Positions 20,872-31,690 of a stretch of DNA of 64,000 bases are shown here, piece by piece. The notes below the pieces were generated by a model. The model made no database searches, had not been told where the DNA came from, and saw only the letters and a list, made by a program, of their open reading frames with translations. Origin of the DNA: Ctenosaura bakeri (Eukaryota > Chordata > Lepidosauria > Squamata > Iguanidae); the NCBI GenBank assembly GCA_948474755.1, contig CAOLHI010000621.1, positions 496,001 through 560,000 on the forward strand, in the 5' to 3' direction. How positions within the stretch are numbered: position 1 is the stretch's first letter; each line of letters starts with the position of its first letter. Made by a program: the position numbers and the translations under genes.

Positions 20872-22429
20872 GTTTGCCAAAAGCAGACATGGATGCCAAA
20901 CTCACAAGCAGGTTACTTTGTGGCTGCTTTTTTTTTTTTTTTTCATTTTTGGAGTATTTTTGAAAGTCCCTACAGCTTCCAGGGGATCTTTGGGACAGAA
21001 AACTAACCCCTAGGTCTTCTGCAGTTGCCTGCCTCTGTCCTGCACTGTAGATTCTGAAGTATTTAGGGAGAAATTGTCTCAGGACAACCTGATAGATAGT
21101 TTGTTACATATCATGAAGACTGAGCCAGACTCTGCAATACCAAGAAGAAAGCTTAAGTGTTGATTGACCCTTGGTACCTCTCTCATACAAAGGGAGCCAG
21201 ATGGCTACATCTGCAAATGTTTTCGGACAATTGAGCTGAGGCATAGGCCTCTGGGTTCCTCCCCCCAGCTCTGTTTCCTGAGTTCTTACTGGAACTGTGT
21301 TGGATGTGGATTAATCACTCTGTTCTATTGCCACTTGAAGCCATGGAACACTGCATGCTGGAGACCACAGGACTGAAACAGGCCAGCAAGGAAAATGGGC
21401 TGGGAAGGAGCAGGCTGAGAAAGAACAGAAATAGCAACTGGGGCGGTGTGGATGTTGCACAAGCCCATAAGCAATTCCAAGGATTTTAGTCGGAGGAAAA
21501 CAGCATCAGGCATGCTCTTGGCATAGCAGGAGTCCAACTGTCTTTATAGTCCTACACCAGGGATAAAGTTAATATTTCTGGAGTTTATATTCACAAATGT
21601 GGGTGGTTTTTTCCTTTCCCACACAATCCAAGAGCTTTATGTATCCTTGTTGGTACACAGCGACCTATTACGGCACCAGTGCAACTGAAAAGCAGTACTT
21701 GCTGGAACCTGCCTGTTTTTTGTTTTCAGTGAACAACCTGCCAAGTTCTCTGTCTGACAGCTTTATTTCAGCCCAGATCTCACCCTGAGTCTCCAGTCCC
21801 CTTAGGGAAAGTAGGAAGAATCTCAGGGTGAGAGCACTTTTTTGAAATATGTGTGTGCGTGCACACATGCGAGTTCATGGATGCATGCATATACACCTGT
21901 GCTTCCCTCACTACATAGACTTTGTGTTATTTATTTTAATGGTGTACTGTGTTCAGTTGTGATTGATGTCAAACATATCATAAAGATGTTGCTAGGGTCT
22001 GCCCCTTGTGACAGCATGAGGGCCTTCCTCCTGTGACATCACAAGGGGCCATCCCTACAAAATGTCAAGACATAGGACAGTCCTAACCTGGCATCCCTAG
22101 CCCAGACTCCACTTTAACTAATGAGCACATCACAGAGAACTACAAATGCTGAGGGTTATGTACTTGCTGCTGCATTCAATATTCCAGAACCCACTTTGGG
22201 CCCATGTTTTCTCCAGTCAAGCACTGTGACTACTCATTGTGGCTACTCCTTCCCACTTCCTGGGAAACTGGAAGCTGAAGCCACCAGGGGATGAGACTAG
22301 AGCTAGAAGCTGTCAAGCAGAACAGAGACACCTCCCTCTCATTCTTTCTCCATCTCTCTTTCATTCCCACTTATTGAAGTGCTGGGAAGTGCTGAGATTC
22401 ATCTTGTGGAGTTCTACAATAATATACCC
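20871..22429. other. Unassigned sequence with a hairpin element
   Basis: No gene is seen. A T run lies at 20930-20942. An inverted repeat at 21993-22058 pairs TAGGGTCTGCCCCTTGTGA with TCACAAGGGGCCATCCCTA, suggesting a very small foldback element. Confidence 0.45.
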
Positions 22430-22812
22430 ACCAATGTTTCACAGATCAAAATTAGGACATGTATGGACAAGCAACATTGGAGTGCGGTCACAATGGCAAA
22501 AAAGTTACTAATTAAGAAGAACACATAAACTAGGAGAGTCTGTGGCAGCTTGCTTTTGCCTGAGTCTACTGGGAAATGCAAGATTCTGTCCCCTTTTCTC
22601 CCCACTGTTGAGTTAACTGCATGTAGACTACTTTTGCATTTTAATTGCTGCTAACTTCAACTGCAGTTAGCAGCAATTGAAGTAAGATAAGGACAAAGGG
22701 GGAAAGGGGGAGGAGATTGAAACTAGAGCATTTTAAAAGTGGCTGATAAAGTGGAATGGCAAAGGATTAATCAGGACTGTCCCCACCAAACCTGGACAGT
22801 TGGAAGCTATGC
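22430..22812 (+). repeat. Interspersed repeat family X, copy 3
   Basis: The longest copy. It begins CCAATGTTTCACAGAT and ends GGACTGTCCCCACCAAAC then GGACAGTTGGAAG. The ends suggest short inverted termini of the form CCTCCAAC/GTTGGAGG. It includes an internal duplication-like block, AGCAGCAATTGAAGTA next to AATTGCTGCTAA. Non-coding. Confidence 0.8.
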
Positions 22813-23067
22813 AGTAATCACTTGCCATGGGCTTTTATATGTTAGGTTTAGGGTCACATGAGACTGGGCTCTGAGCCACAGGTTACTCATCCTTGCAGTA
22901 AATATTGTCCTATTCAGGGCTTTGAATCAGAAAACAACAATCAATAAGTGGGAACAAGTGGAGATAGCAACAACATGCACATTCTGCCAGCCTCATGATC
23001 CAGAGCAACTTGTGACCAAAAGAAGGAGTCTACATTTGTTCCAGTAGGATTTATTGAGTTAAAATAA
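22813..23067. other. Unassigned sequence
   Basis: No feature recognised. Confidence 0.4.
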
Positions 23068-23345
23068 AAGAATCATAGATGTAGAAGAGACCACATGGAC
23101 CATCCAGTCCAACCCCCTGCCATACAGAAACACACAATGAAAGCATTCTCAACAGATGACCATCCAGCCTCTTTTTAAAAACCTCCAAAGAAGGAGACTG
23201 CATCATACTCCAGGGCAGCAAATTCCACTGTCAAAGTTCTCTTACTGTCAGGAAGTTCTTCCTAATGTTTAGGTGGAATCTCTTTCCCTGTAGTTTGAAA
23301 CCATTGCTCCATGTCCTAATCTCTGGAGCAGCAGAAAGTAAGCTT
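23068..23345 (-). mobile_element. CR1 LINE 3'UTR fragment
   Basis: On plus it starts GAATCATAGATGTAGAAGAG and continues with CCATCCAGTCCAACCCCCTG and TTCTTCCTAATGTTTAGGTG, the mirror image of the CR1 3' end. It is 5'-truncated and shorter than the copy at 17405. Confidence 0.88.
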
Positions 23346-23724
23346 CAGGTCACATGAGGAGGATGCCTGTTTCAGTGCTGGAAATCCTTCATGCATACAA
23401 GTGACTCCCTTCAGAGTGATGCCCAAGAGGCTGTGGGTAGCATTGCTACTTCCTCCTAAACAGGATTCTCAGTTAATTAAAATGAACATTGTCATGGTGA
23501 CTGGGCTCCTATGAGTTACTTGATGGTCTCATACTGGAAAACCCAGGTTCCTGATACCATTTTTTTTTTTTAAATTCTGAACTAGGAAGGTATGATTCAG
23601 GAGTCCACCATGGAGGAATTAAAGCGGAAAAGCAATATACTTGTCTTCTATAAAGGGAATACCAGGTGCTCTTCTGCTGTGTTTGTCATTTCAGTGCCTA
23701 AATAAACGTTCTGCAAAATAATTA

Positions 23725-24214
23725 CAGTTGGCCTTCCACATTTGCAGGTTTAACCTTCACAGATTTGATGATTTGCAAGTGTTTTCAACTCCTGCCCTGC
23801 CACACCTCAAGTGCTTATTTTCCGGGGGAACCTTTAGTCTCTTCAGCTCCAATTAGGCTGTCGCACACCTTTAAAAATCTGCTTTTAATCTTCCTTCTCC
23901 TCCACCAGCTGCTGCCCAGCCTGCTAAGGATGGCTTGCAGACTGAATTCTCAGTACCACAAACCATCTCCCAATGCCCCCCACACACAACCAAGGAAGGA
24001 GATGGTCAAGAGAGAGAAAATATAGGGCCACCATGCCCCCTCTTTTCCCTCTCCTTTCCCTAACATAGTTTGGACTCTGGATGCCCACTGTCCCCAACCA
24101 TGCCTTGCCCCCTTCCCCAAGACACACATACACACACACATTTTGATATTTGTCGTTTTCCCACTTTTATGAGGGTTCTGGCCCATAACCTTAGGAAACG
24201 TGGAGAATCAACTG
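23725..24214 (+). mobile_element. Non-autonomous Tc1/mariner (pogo/Tigger-like) element, copy 1
   Basis: Begins CAGTTGGCCTTCCACATTTG and ends with a diverged inverted equivalent, GAGAATCAACTG. TA flanks both sides (23723-23724, 24215-24216), the target duplication of the Tc1/mariner group. The same ends occur inverted at 49345-49814. No transposase frame was found, and a CA-rich run lies at about 24121-24140. Confidence 0.72.
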
Positions 24215-24244
24215 TACAATTCCTCTGGTTTAAACTGAATGAGA

Positions 24245-24345
24245 CTACACTACAATCATATGTAAGTCTACTCTCAAGTAAGTCCCATTCTATTAAATGG
24301 GCTTATTCCTGGGTCAGTGTGTATAGGATTCCATGCTTAATTGCT
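24245..24345. repeat. Small palindromic repeat, AAGTAAGTCCCAT-type (family D)
   Basis: Contains AAGTAAGTCCCATTCTATTA and GTGTATAGGATTCCATGC, with a mirrored part at the left. Relatives lie at about 16595 and 31600. About 100 bp, non-coding. Confidence 0.55.
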
Positions 24346-26116
24346 CAAGCATTACACCCATCCCAAGGGTCAGGCTGACTATGGTAGCCATTGGCTCAGG
24401 CAGATCACCTCCTGGACCCATAACAGGAGCCCAAAGGAAGACCAGACCAGCTTGTTCTTAAGCCTGGGAATGTGCTAGTTATGGAGGCCTGTGGAATAAA
24501 CTCAAGCCAATTAGGATCTCCAAAACGTGGCAGAGAAACTAAAGCTCCAGTAGGCTTTGCAGACAGATTCCAGACATTGCCCCAAGTGAGAGTCTTGACC
24601 GGAGGTGGTTTGGAAGGAGTCTGGAAGGAGTCGGCTGGAACTGGGACAGATGCCGAGAATAACACTGGTGAATTTCAAAGTTTGGGGGCAGGGTGTGAGT
24701 CCTGTTTACTCAGCAGCCTTTAAATCCTCTCAGCAGCCCTGTTCTTGGTGTGTATGCAGGGTCACATCCTATTATTCTGGATTAATTAATACACCCCACT
24801 TCAACTCCCCTGCCTGGCAGAAGTTTCTACAAACTGCTCCCCTACCACCACAGCAACCATGTTTATATAGCATGCTTTCCAAAGAAAATACGGCCCCTGG
24901 CTCGTATGCGCAGCTCTTGCAGAGGATGAAAAGCTGCTCTCAGTCGAATGTTTATTTTTCCTTGCGCCCCTTCCCTGTGGCATCCTCAGTGAGAGAATAG
25001 CCATCTCTTTGACTCAGCTGGGGCCAGATGTCTCCTTCCATCCTGTCCTGTCCCTTGCACACTACAAGGCCCTTCTGTTGCAGGCGAGCGGGCAAGAGAT
25101 CAGCCAAACAGAGCACAAATCAGTGTTTCACCCCTCCTCGGCCCCCAAAAGGCAGTGTTTGAAATCCATTTCCTTTCCAGGCCTAGAAAATGTTTTTGTA
25201 ACCCTCCCGTTTTCCCCTCCCATCCATGCCAACTGCAGAGAGAAGTTCCAGTAGGTTGAAGCAAACAGGATCCTTTATACCTGTGCACTTTGTCATCCCC
25301 TGCTGCATGCAAAACAGCTCTAACTGAGGGAAAGGGCAACATGGAGGGACCTACTTTTTCAATGAAAAGCAGAACAACATGTTGAGAAATTGGGCAGGCA
25401 AAGAGTTAGGGATGAGAGAAGGAGGAACTCAAGGAGTCAGCAACAGCTGCTGTCCCTCATCTCCTCTTTTGTCTTGTTCCCTGAGCCAAGTGACACAGAC
25501 TGTTGCCAAATAGTCAACCAATATAGGACCATGGGAGGTATCAAAAGGCTACAAATCTTTTACACTGTGTTTTATCCAAAAAAAAAAGAAAGAAAGAAAA
25601 AAGAAATCATCTTTATCTACTCCTTCTCTGAAAGCTTAGCCCATGAAACGGTTTACTGTAATACAAGACTCTGTTGTTTTTCTGCAGCAGACTAACATGG
25701 CTGCCTGTCTGGAAATTGTAAACCACTTGCTTTATCAATGGCTTTTAAAAGGATAAGACAAATATCCCACAAATTAAGATTGGAGGGCTGAGTTAAACCA
25801 GCTGTGGATCCTTTTTTTTCTCCAGATTAGACATTTTATGACTAAAGAACTGAGGGAAATAGGGGTGTACCATGAAATGTGAACTTGTGTGGAAAGCAGA
25901 CTGCTTCCTTTGTAAGCACCAGGGCTCTGCTTACTATTTTTATAGCCTGCTTCTGAAACAGACAAAGTTTTTAGCTGGATAGGAGATAGCAGTCAGAACA
26001 ACCATTCCAGATTGAGCAGAATGCTATACTTTGGGGAGTCAAACCTATTTCATAAACAGAATTAAAATCATCTTCAGATGTTGTACCCAGGGCATCTTAC
26101 AACAAAAATGTATATT
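24346..26116. other. Repeat-poor segment, possibly regulatory
   Basis: About 1.77 kb without any recognised transposon. The part at 24600-25260 has higher complexity and GC than its surroundings, with several CpG sites. No exon with matching splice signals and a domain could be identified. An A/AAAG-rich run lies at 25579-25601. A conserved non-coding element is possible but not shown. Confidence 0.35.
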
Positions 26117-26395
26117 GTAATTGTTGTTTCTGTTAATTGCTGTCAAGTCAACTTGTATTTATGGTAATCCTATGAATAAGAGACCTCCCAGTCACCTTAT
26201 TATCAATAGCCCTGCTCAGGCCTTGCAGACTCAGGGCCGTGGCTTCCTTGATTGAATCTATCCACCTGTAATGGGGTCTTCCTCTTTTCCTACTCCTTTC
26301 TACCTTGCCAAGCACCATCATCTTTTCTAGTGAGTCATGCCTTCTCATGGTATGTCCAAAGTACAACTGTCTCATCTTAGCTTCTAGGGAGAGTT
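26117..26395 (-). mobile_element. BovB (RTE) LINE 3' end
   Basis: The minus strand has a 75-codon open stretch (26148-26375) that reads as the BovB reverse-transcriptase C-terminus, with FGHTMRRHDSLEKMMVLGK and later RGRPHYRWIDSIKEAT and LSRAID. The 3' tail (TTGTTGT on plus) is at the left. It is the best-preserved BovB C-terminus in the window, but heavily 5'-truncated. Confidence 0.9.
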
Positions 26396-26479
26396 AGAGG
26401 TACAGACTGAAAAGATTGTGATTGTCAGTATCAACTCTAGTCATGTTATATATGTGATGTGCATGTCATAAAATAAGCA

Positions 26480-26705
26480 CTGGAGAAACAGAATAGCATA
26501 ATGATTAATGTGTTGGATTGAGACTAAGGAGACCTTCCAGGTACCAATAAACCATGAAACTGGACCTGGGTCCAGTCACACACTCTACTTCAGCCTGACC
26601 TTCCTCACAAAGTTGTTGTGAGGGTATAGTTAGGAGGAGGAAAGTAATGTATACCACCTCGAGCTCATTGAAGGAAAAGCAGGATATAAATGTAACTGAT
26701 GAATC
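26480..26705 (+). mobile_element. tRNA-headed SINE with L2/CR1-like tail
   Basis: A degraded tRNA-like head (TAGCATAATGATTAATGTGT), a conserved middle (CAAAGTTGTTGTGAGGGTAT), and a tail (CACCTCGAGCTCATTGAAGG, then AAAGCAGGATATAAATGTAA) resembling L2-type 3' ends. A second degraded copy is at 44663-44880. Confidence 0.75.
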
Positions 26706-26741
26706 TCATAGAATCATAAATTTGCAGTTTCAGAAGAGTTA

Positions 26742-26865
26742 CCCAGAATTTTCTGCCAGAGAGCTGTAGTGCCTCACCAAACTACAAAGCCCAGGATTTC
26801 AAAGGACACTGTCATGGCATTTAAAGTGGAATTATACTGCTATAATCTGTAGTGTGAAAGGGGCC
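26742..26865. mobile_element. Palindromic MITE, family B, right half
   Basis: Contains ACAAAGCCCAGGATTTCAAA, GTCATGGCATTTAAAGTGGA and the end block GTAGTGTGAAAGGGGCC. The left arm is missing or very diverged. Confidence 0.7.
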
Positions 26866-27460
26866 TAACTTTGTGTAGAAGTTTTTAGTGAGTATCCAAA
26901 ACATGGCAAAAGAATAACATCTGTCATATCACCCCATCTGCATGTTTGCTGACACCTCCAAAGAACTCTGGAAGTCTGGTGAAAACAGATTTACACTTAG
27001 AAGCCACATTGGCTCTTTGTCAGCCAGACTTGTCCTTTTATATTGGGGTGGGTAGCTGCACAAAGGGTGTTCTAGGCATTCTTAATCCCTGTGCCTGTCT
27101 GCAGCACCACACCAGCAAGTGACAACATGCCTTAAGTGACATGATGTCTCTTCTGGATGCCATTTTGACTAACTTTCAGCAGATTCTCTCTTTCTTTTTC
27201 TCTCTCTCTTTCTCTCCCCCTTCCTCCCTTTCTTCCAATGTTTTGCAGAGATTTGGGGGATTTGGCAGGGTTGGGAAGAAAAATGCTGAATTTTTAGGCA
27301 GTTTTGGCCCATTTGGGAGCAAAAAAAATTCCCCCAATTAAAAAAAACTGATGGGCTGGGGCTGAGAGAGATCTTCTGCAGGGTCCCCAGGGCTATATAC
27401 AGACTGCAGGCAACACTTTTCCCACCCATTTCATATGCTTGAAATTTGTATTTTTTAAAA
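26866..27460. other. Unassigned sequence
   Basis: No gene is seen. A CT-rich run at 27184-27234 creates spurious frames. Confidence 0.4.
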
Positions 27461-28830
27461 TACTGCTATCTGCCAGTTAACCCAGAGCAGATATCAAGCT
27501 AACCAGCCTGTAATTTCCTGGGTTCCTTTTCACACCGTCTACTCTCCAGCCTTCTGGCACAGAAGTCAGTCATTCTTAGGAACATGTGTTACCCTGTTCT
27601 CTGGAGGTCCCGGGATGGGCACCCAAATAACCAAAACACAATAACGCAAAGGTGGGGAAATTAGCTGGAGCACTCGCTAAAGCTAGCAAGAGGCAGGGTA
27701 ACTTAGCAGGGATCTTGTAACCCAATGCCTATGGGGTCAGGTCAGTCAAGCATTCAGACAGTTTTAAAATAGCAAAAATGATGTTTTTATTAAAGGACAA
27801 AGAAACAGTAAAGATACCACTATCACACAGCTAATGGAAGAATTAGAAATATGGAGTTTCGGGGGAAATGGGTGATACGACACCTTTCTCGTAGTCCTGA
27901 AGAAGCTGAAGATGATAGGGAAGAAACTCAGTGTGGAGGCTGAGGGGACCTCGCCAGACAAAGCGGCAGCAAGGCGGGATGGAAGTCCGGAGCGATCCGA
28001 GGTGCTCTCGGAATCGGGGGGTTTATATAGGGTGAATTGTGAGTGCAGGCCATGCCATACTCGGTGAGAACAATGTGAGTTTGGAGCGGGACAAAGCTTT
28101 GGGAAAGGTCAAGTTTAACATGATCGGCTTAGCGCAGAATCAACAATAGTGTAGCCAGTATGCAAATACAAGGTGCTTAGCTTGGCTTTGTAAGACTATC
28201 GGCTCGGGGCCAGGTGCCTTTGTTAGTGTCGCGCTTAAGCAAAAGGGTGTTTGCAGGAGAGGTCCCTGAAGCAACGGAGTGGCTCTGTTCTGCCTGCCTA
28301 GGTGGAGAATGGAATGTCCAACAATTACAAGCCACACCTGTGTACGTGCTTGTCTGGAGGCCTCACAAACACGTGGAGCGGGGTGGCAGAGGGAGGCCGA
28401 ATGGTTTTGATATCAAAAGAGATATCTAGTGCTATCACCAGGTAGGCCTGGGCCGAAGTAACACATGATACGCATTTTTGTTAGACAACCAACAATTTTA
28501 CACATAGATTCTCTAAGAATTCTCAGATGAACAGCATCTGGACCTGCTGATTTATTTTCAGTTTGTCAATAAGGACTGCAATTTTTTTCACTTATGGGCA
28601 TTATTTGGCTCAGTTCCTAAAAGTGCACTTTACCATACCTTCCTGAAAACTACAGTTCAGGCATGGCTATCTTTCTTTTATTTTCTGAAGTGAAGACAGC
28701 TACAAATGACTCTTTTTCTACAATCTCCTATACTTTCTTTAGATATTTTTTTCAATCCACTGGTCAGTTGTTACCACAGTCTTTAGTTTCTTATTGCTCG
28801 TATGAATTACTGCTAATAGTTTTCACAATA
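27461..28830 (-). mobile_element. Ancient CR1-like LINE fragment split by a solo LTR
   Basis: The two flanks (27461-27586 and 28464-28830) read like parts of one old CR1/L3-type element. The left has AGCCTGTAATTTCCTGGGTT and CTTCTGGCACAGAAGTC; the right has ATCTGGACCTGCTGATTTAT. These blocks are familiar from other amniote CR1-like copies. The assignment is from pattern memory; divergence is high. Confidence 0.45.
27587..28463 (-). mobile_element. Solo LTR related to the provirus
   Basis: 877 bp bounded by TGTTAC (27587) and GTAACA (28463), aligning in reverse with the proviral LTRs along most of its length. The polyadenylation signal is present as TTTATT at 27786-27791 and the TATA-like box lies at 28021-28032. 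The flanks carry the perfect 4-bp duplication CATG (27583-27586 and 28464-28467). A solo LTR arises by recombination between the two LTRs of a provirus. There is no internal sequence. Confidence 0.93.
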
Positions 28831-29845
28831 TGATTAATACAAAAATGTCCTTAGTAATTACAGAGATGTCACAGAATGACTCCACTCAAAATAAAGGCTG
28901 AGGATCATCCAGCCCAAGGTTTCTTGCATATATTATTATCTTCACAGTGGTATTTTTGTAATGAGCTGAAGTCTGCCATTCCTACCTCTCAATCTGTAGC
29001 AGCAGCATCCTTGAACAGAGCATACAGATGGAAGCTCATTTGATTTTTCTTCCTATACCATTTTAATCACAGGCACGAATTGTATGAAATGATTCGTATA
29101 CATATATCAGCCCTGAGTCTTAATTTTCCTCCACTGCCACAGGTTCCAAAGAATAGATGACTGGAGATTAGAAATACCTCAAATTAACTACAGGCAAAGC
29201 TGTCTCTATTTCATTGGTGTCTGTCTGGGGCCCCAGAATAACGTTCTTGATTAGTATGGAATGCTGCCAATCTGGTCTTCATCATGATTGTGTAAATCCT
29301 ACTCTCTCACACTGTTTTATTATAAATCCTAGAAAGCAGAAGGAAGTTAGCATCTGGTTCCATAACATATTTTCTTGCACTGGAGAATATATTGAGTAGG
29401 CTTGATACTTGTAGTGCTATGTGCTTATTTGCCTTTTGCTGACAATGACAACGTCACAGATATACATCTCCAATGGAATCAAGTCCCTGTGGTACAGTCA
29501 GGAGCTTCTAAAGAGATGTGTGCTATTGCTTGGAGATCATTGGTCATAGATCAGAAGAAGTGGGCAGAAGGTAGCTCAAAATCTAGTTGTACATCTAGGT
29601 AACCAAAGAGTGGATTTTTCTGCTGAAAACTGAGCTCTGTTCTGCTTCTGTACTCCATCCAAACAGATTCCTGGGTTCAAAGTTCTCTAAGTCTAAATAT
29701 TTTTTGTGCCAGGCTTCAGTTGGTGAATTTCAGGGTCCTAGTAATAAAATATGTGGGATGATTTGAGTGCCAGTTGGGGGGGGGAGTAAGTATAACTAAA
29801 GTTAATAATAGTTGTTAATAATAACAACAAAGTTTATCCTGCATG
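28831..29845. other. Unassigned sequence
   Basis: About 1 kb with no recognised element. A GGGGGGGG run lies near 29776. Confidence 0.4.
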
Positions 29846-30694
29846 TGTAATCCTGATTTCTGGGGTCCCTTGGGGGACATCTCAATGTGCTCCATGTGAT
29901 GGGGAATGGAAACTAGCCAGAGCATAAGCAATAGCAATGCGAGAGGCAGGATAACCTAACGGGGTCTTTTTACCCAGTTTTTACAGGGTCAGGCCAAGCC
30001 AAAAACCAAACAAAAATGTCCAATAAATGATTTTATTGAATGAAAGTCTCACGCACCAACTCAATCAGTCACACACTCACTCAAGACCTATTAAGAAGCA
30101 AAAGAAAGGAAACTGGATAGGGGAATATTGAAGGGGTTGCAGCTGGGGTAATACTGCACTTTTTCCTGAAGTCCTGGGTCTGGGAAGGCAGTGGAGAAGC
30201 GGGACTCAGCACAGAGAGGACTGAGGGGATTACTCAATGGATGGAGAAACAGTCTGCTGGGATGACGGGGAGTGATCCAAAGAAACTCTCAAAAACTGGG
30301 ACTATTTGTAGGGGAAAAAGTAATTGGAGGGCTAATCCTTTCCTGGGGAGAACAATAGGTGTTGTAACAAGAAAGAAACTCCACAACGGTAACTTCCTTT
30401 GAGTGATGAGATTACAAGGTGGTGCCAAAGTCTCAGGATCTTCAGCTGCATTTGGTTGTGGTGTGACTTCATGTAAATGATCCTCACCTGATAGGATATT
30501 TGCTCAGCTTGTGGCAAACATGCTAATCCCCTCTAGTCGGCTTCTCAGGGGCTGAGGACCCTTTGTTTATTGTAGGTTTGCCCAGCTTGAGGTCTCCTGG
30601 GGCTACATGACTGGGGATTTTACTGGTCTGACCTGGTTTTCGATTGTTCAACCGTTGCTGACTATGTGCTTATCCGGGCAACCTCCCAGGTACA
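29846..30694 (-). mobile_element. Older solo LTR of the same superfamily
   Basis: About 850 bp whose left end (TGTAATCC, TCTGGGGTCCCTTGGGGG) and 3' U5 part (GAGAGGCAGGATAACCTAAC, then CAGGGTCAGGCC) parallel the solo LTR at 27587. An inverted AATAAA lies at 30032-30037. The inferred ends are TGTA and TACA, and CATG lies at the left (29842-29845). Divergence is clearly greater than between the other LTRs. Confidence 0.72.
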
Positions 30695-31599
30695 TGGAAT
30701 CATATTTTAATTCAAAATTGTAGATACTCGGGATAGGGTTTTTCCAGTGGAGTAACACAGGCCTGAAATATTCCCACTCTCATTTTAAGCACACCTATGC
30801 TATTTCTCACCTTAAGTATCATAGGATCAATTCCCCCCCTCTCTCTTACATGCATGCACACACACATGTATGTGTATACATACACTTAAGATGATTTTAG
30901 TGCATACCAAAATATCAAGACTGAATAAGATGAGCATGTATCATGTTAGCAAATGTTTAGAGAACAGTGCCTGAGCTGCAGGTCCATTGGTTGAATGTCT
31001 GGTGGTAAACCTCCATAATCTACAAAATAGCCTATGGAAGTATGGAGATGTGATTTGGATATTCCTGTAATGTGTTTCAGTATAAATTTGGCTGAAAGGG
31101 AAGTTATGTCTGCCCCACCTTGTTTGCTGCCTGCTAAGTTTTCCACCAGGCGCCAGAGGTTGCACTGATTCTCCTGGGGTATAGCAAGCAGGCCACAGGA
31201 GTGTAAGCTGAACCCCAGAGTTTACAGAATATTGTGACAATGTCTTCAAACAAGGGGTCCCGTTTAGGTGGAAAGACAGGAACTCACCCCCTTTTCCTTC
31301 TGTCTCGTCCACCCCCCATCCCCACCCTCAGACTTAGACTGATGGAAAATGCTTGAGGAAATTAAGAAACTGCTTAATGAATACCAGACTGGGTACTAGA
31401 AGGCTTTTAGTTTAACCTGTCTGAATGAAAAATGAAGTGCAGTTTAGTTAGGACTCCACATTTGGAATGTGAAGGGGAGCAGGGAGGAGGGAACTGGGGG
31501 TGAGGGAGCCGAAGGTTTCTTATCCTGCTGTATGGATGGGAAGAGACGAAAGGGAGGGGATTTTTTTAAAAAAAGAAAATCCCCAGAAGACAGCGCTAA
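30695..31599. other. Unassigned sequence
   Basis: No gene is seen. A short CA/TG-alternating run lies at 30847-30885. Confidence 0.4.
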
Positions 31600-31690
31600 T
31601 GTTCCATTCCTATGCACATCTATTTGAGAAGCAAGTTGCATTGATCGCAATGAGATTTGCTTCTGAGTAACCATACACTGGGCTGCAAAA
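31600..31690. repeat. Small palindromic repeat, family D
   Basis: Contains CATTCCTATGCACATCTATT and GCTTCTGAGTAACCATACAC, which mirror each other. Related to 16595-16665 and 24245-24345. Confidence 0.5.

Noticed and set aside
20688..21006. Two overlapping frames with long Ser-Ile-Tyr-Leu repeats
   Set aside because: They are direct translations of the (TCTA)n microsatellite and have no gene context.
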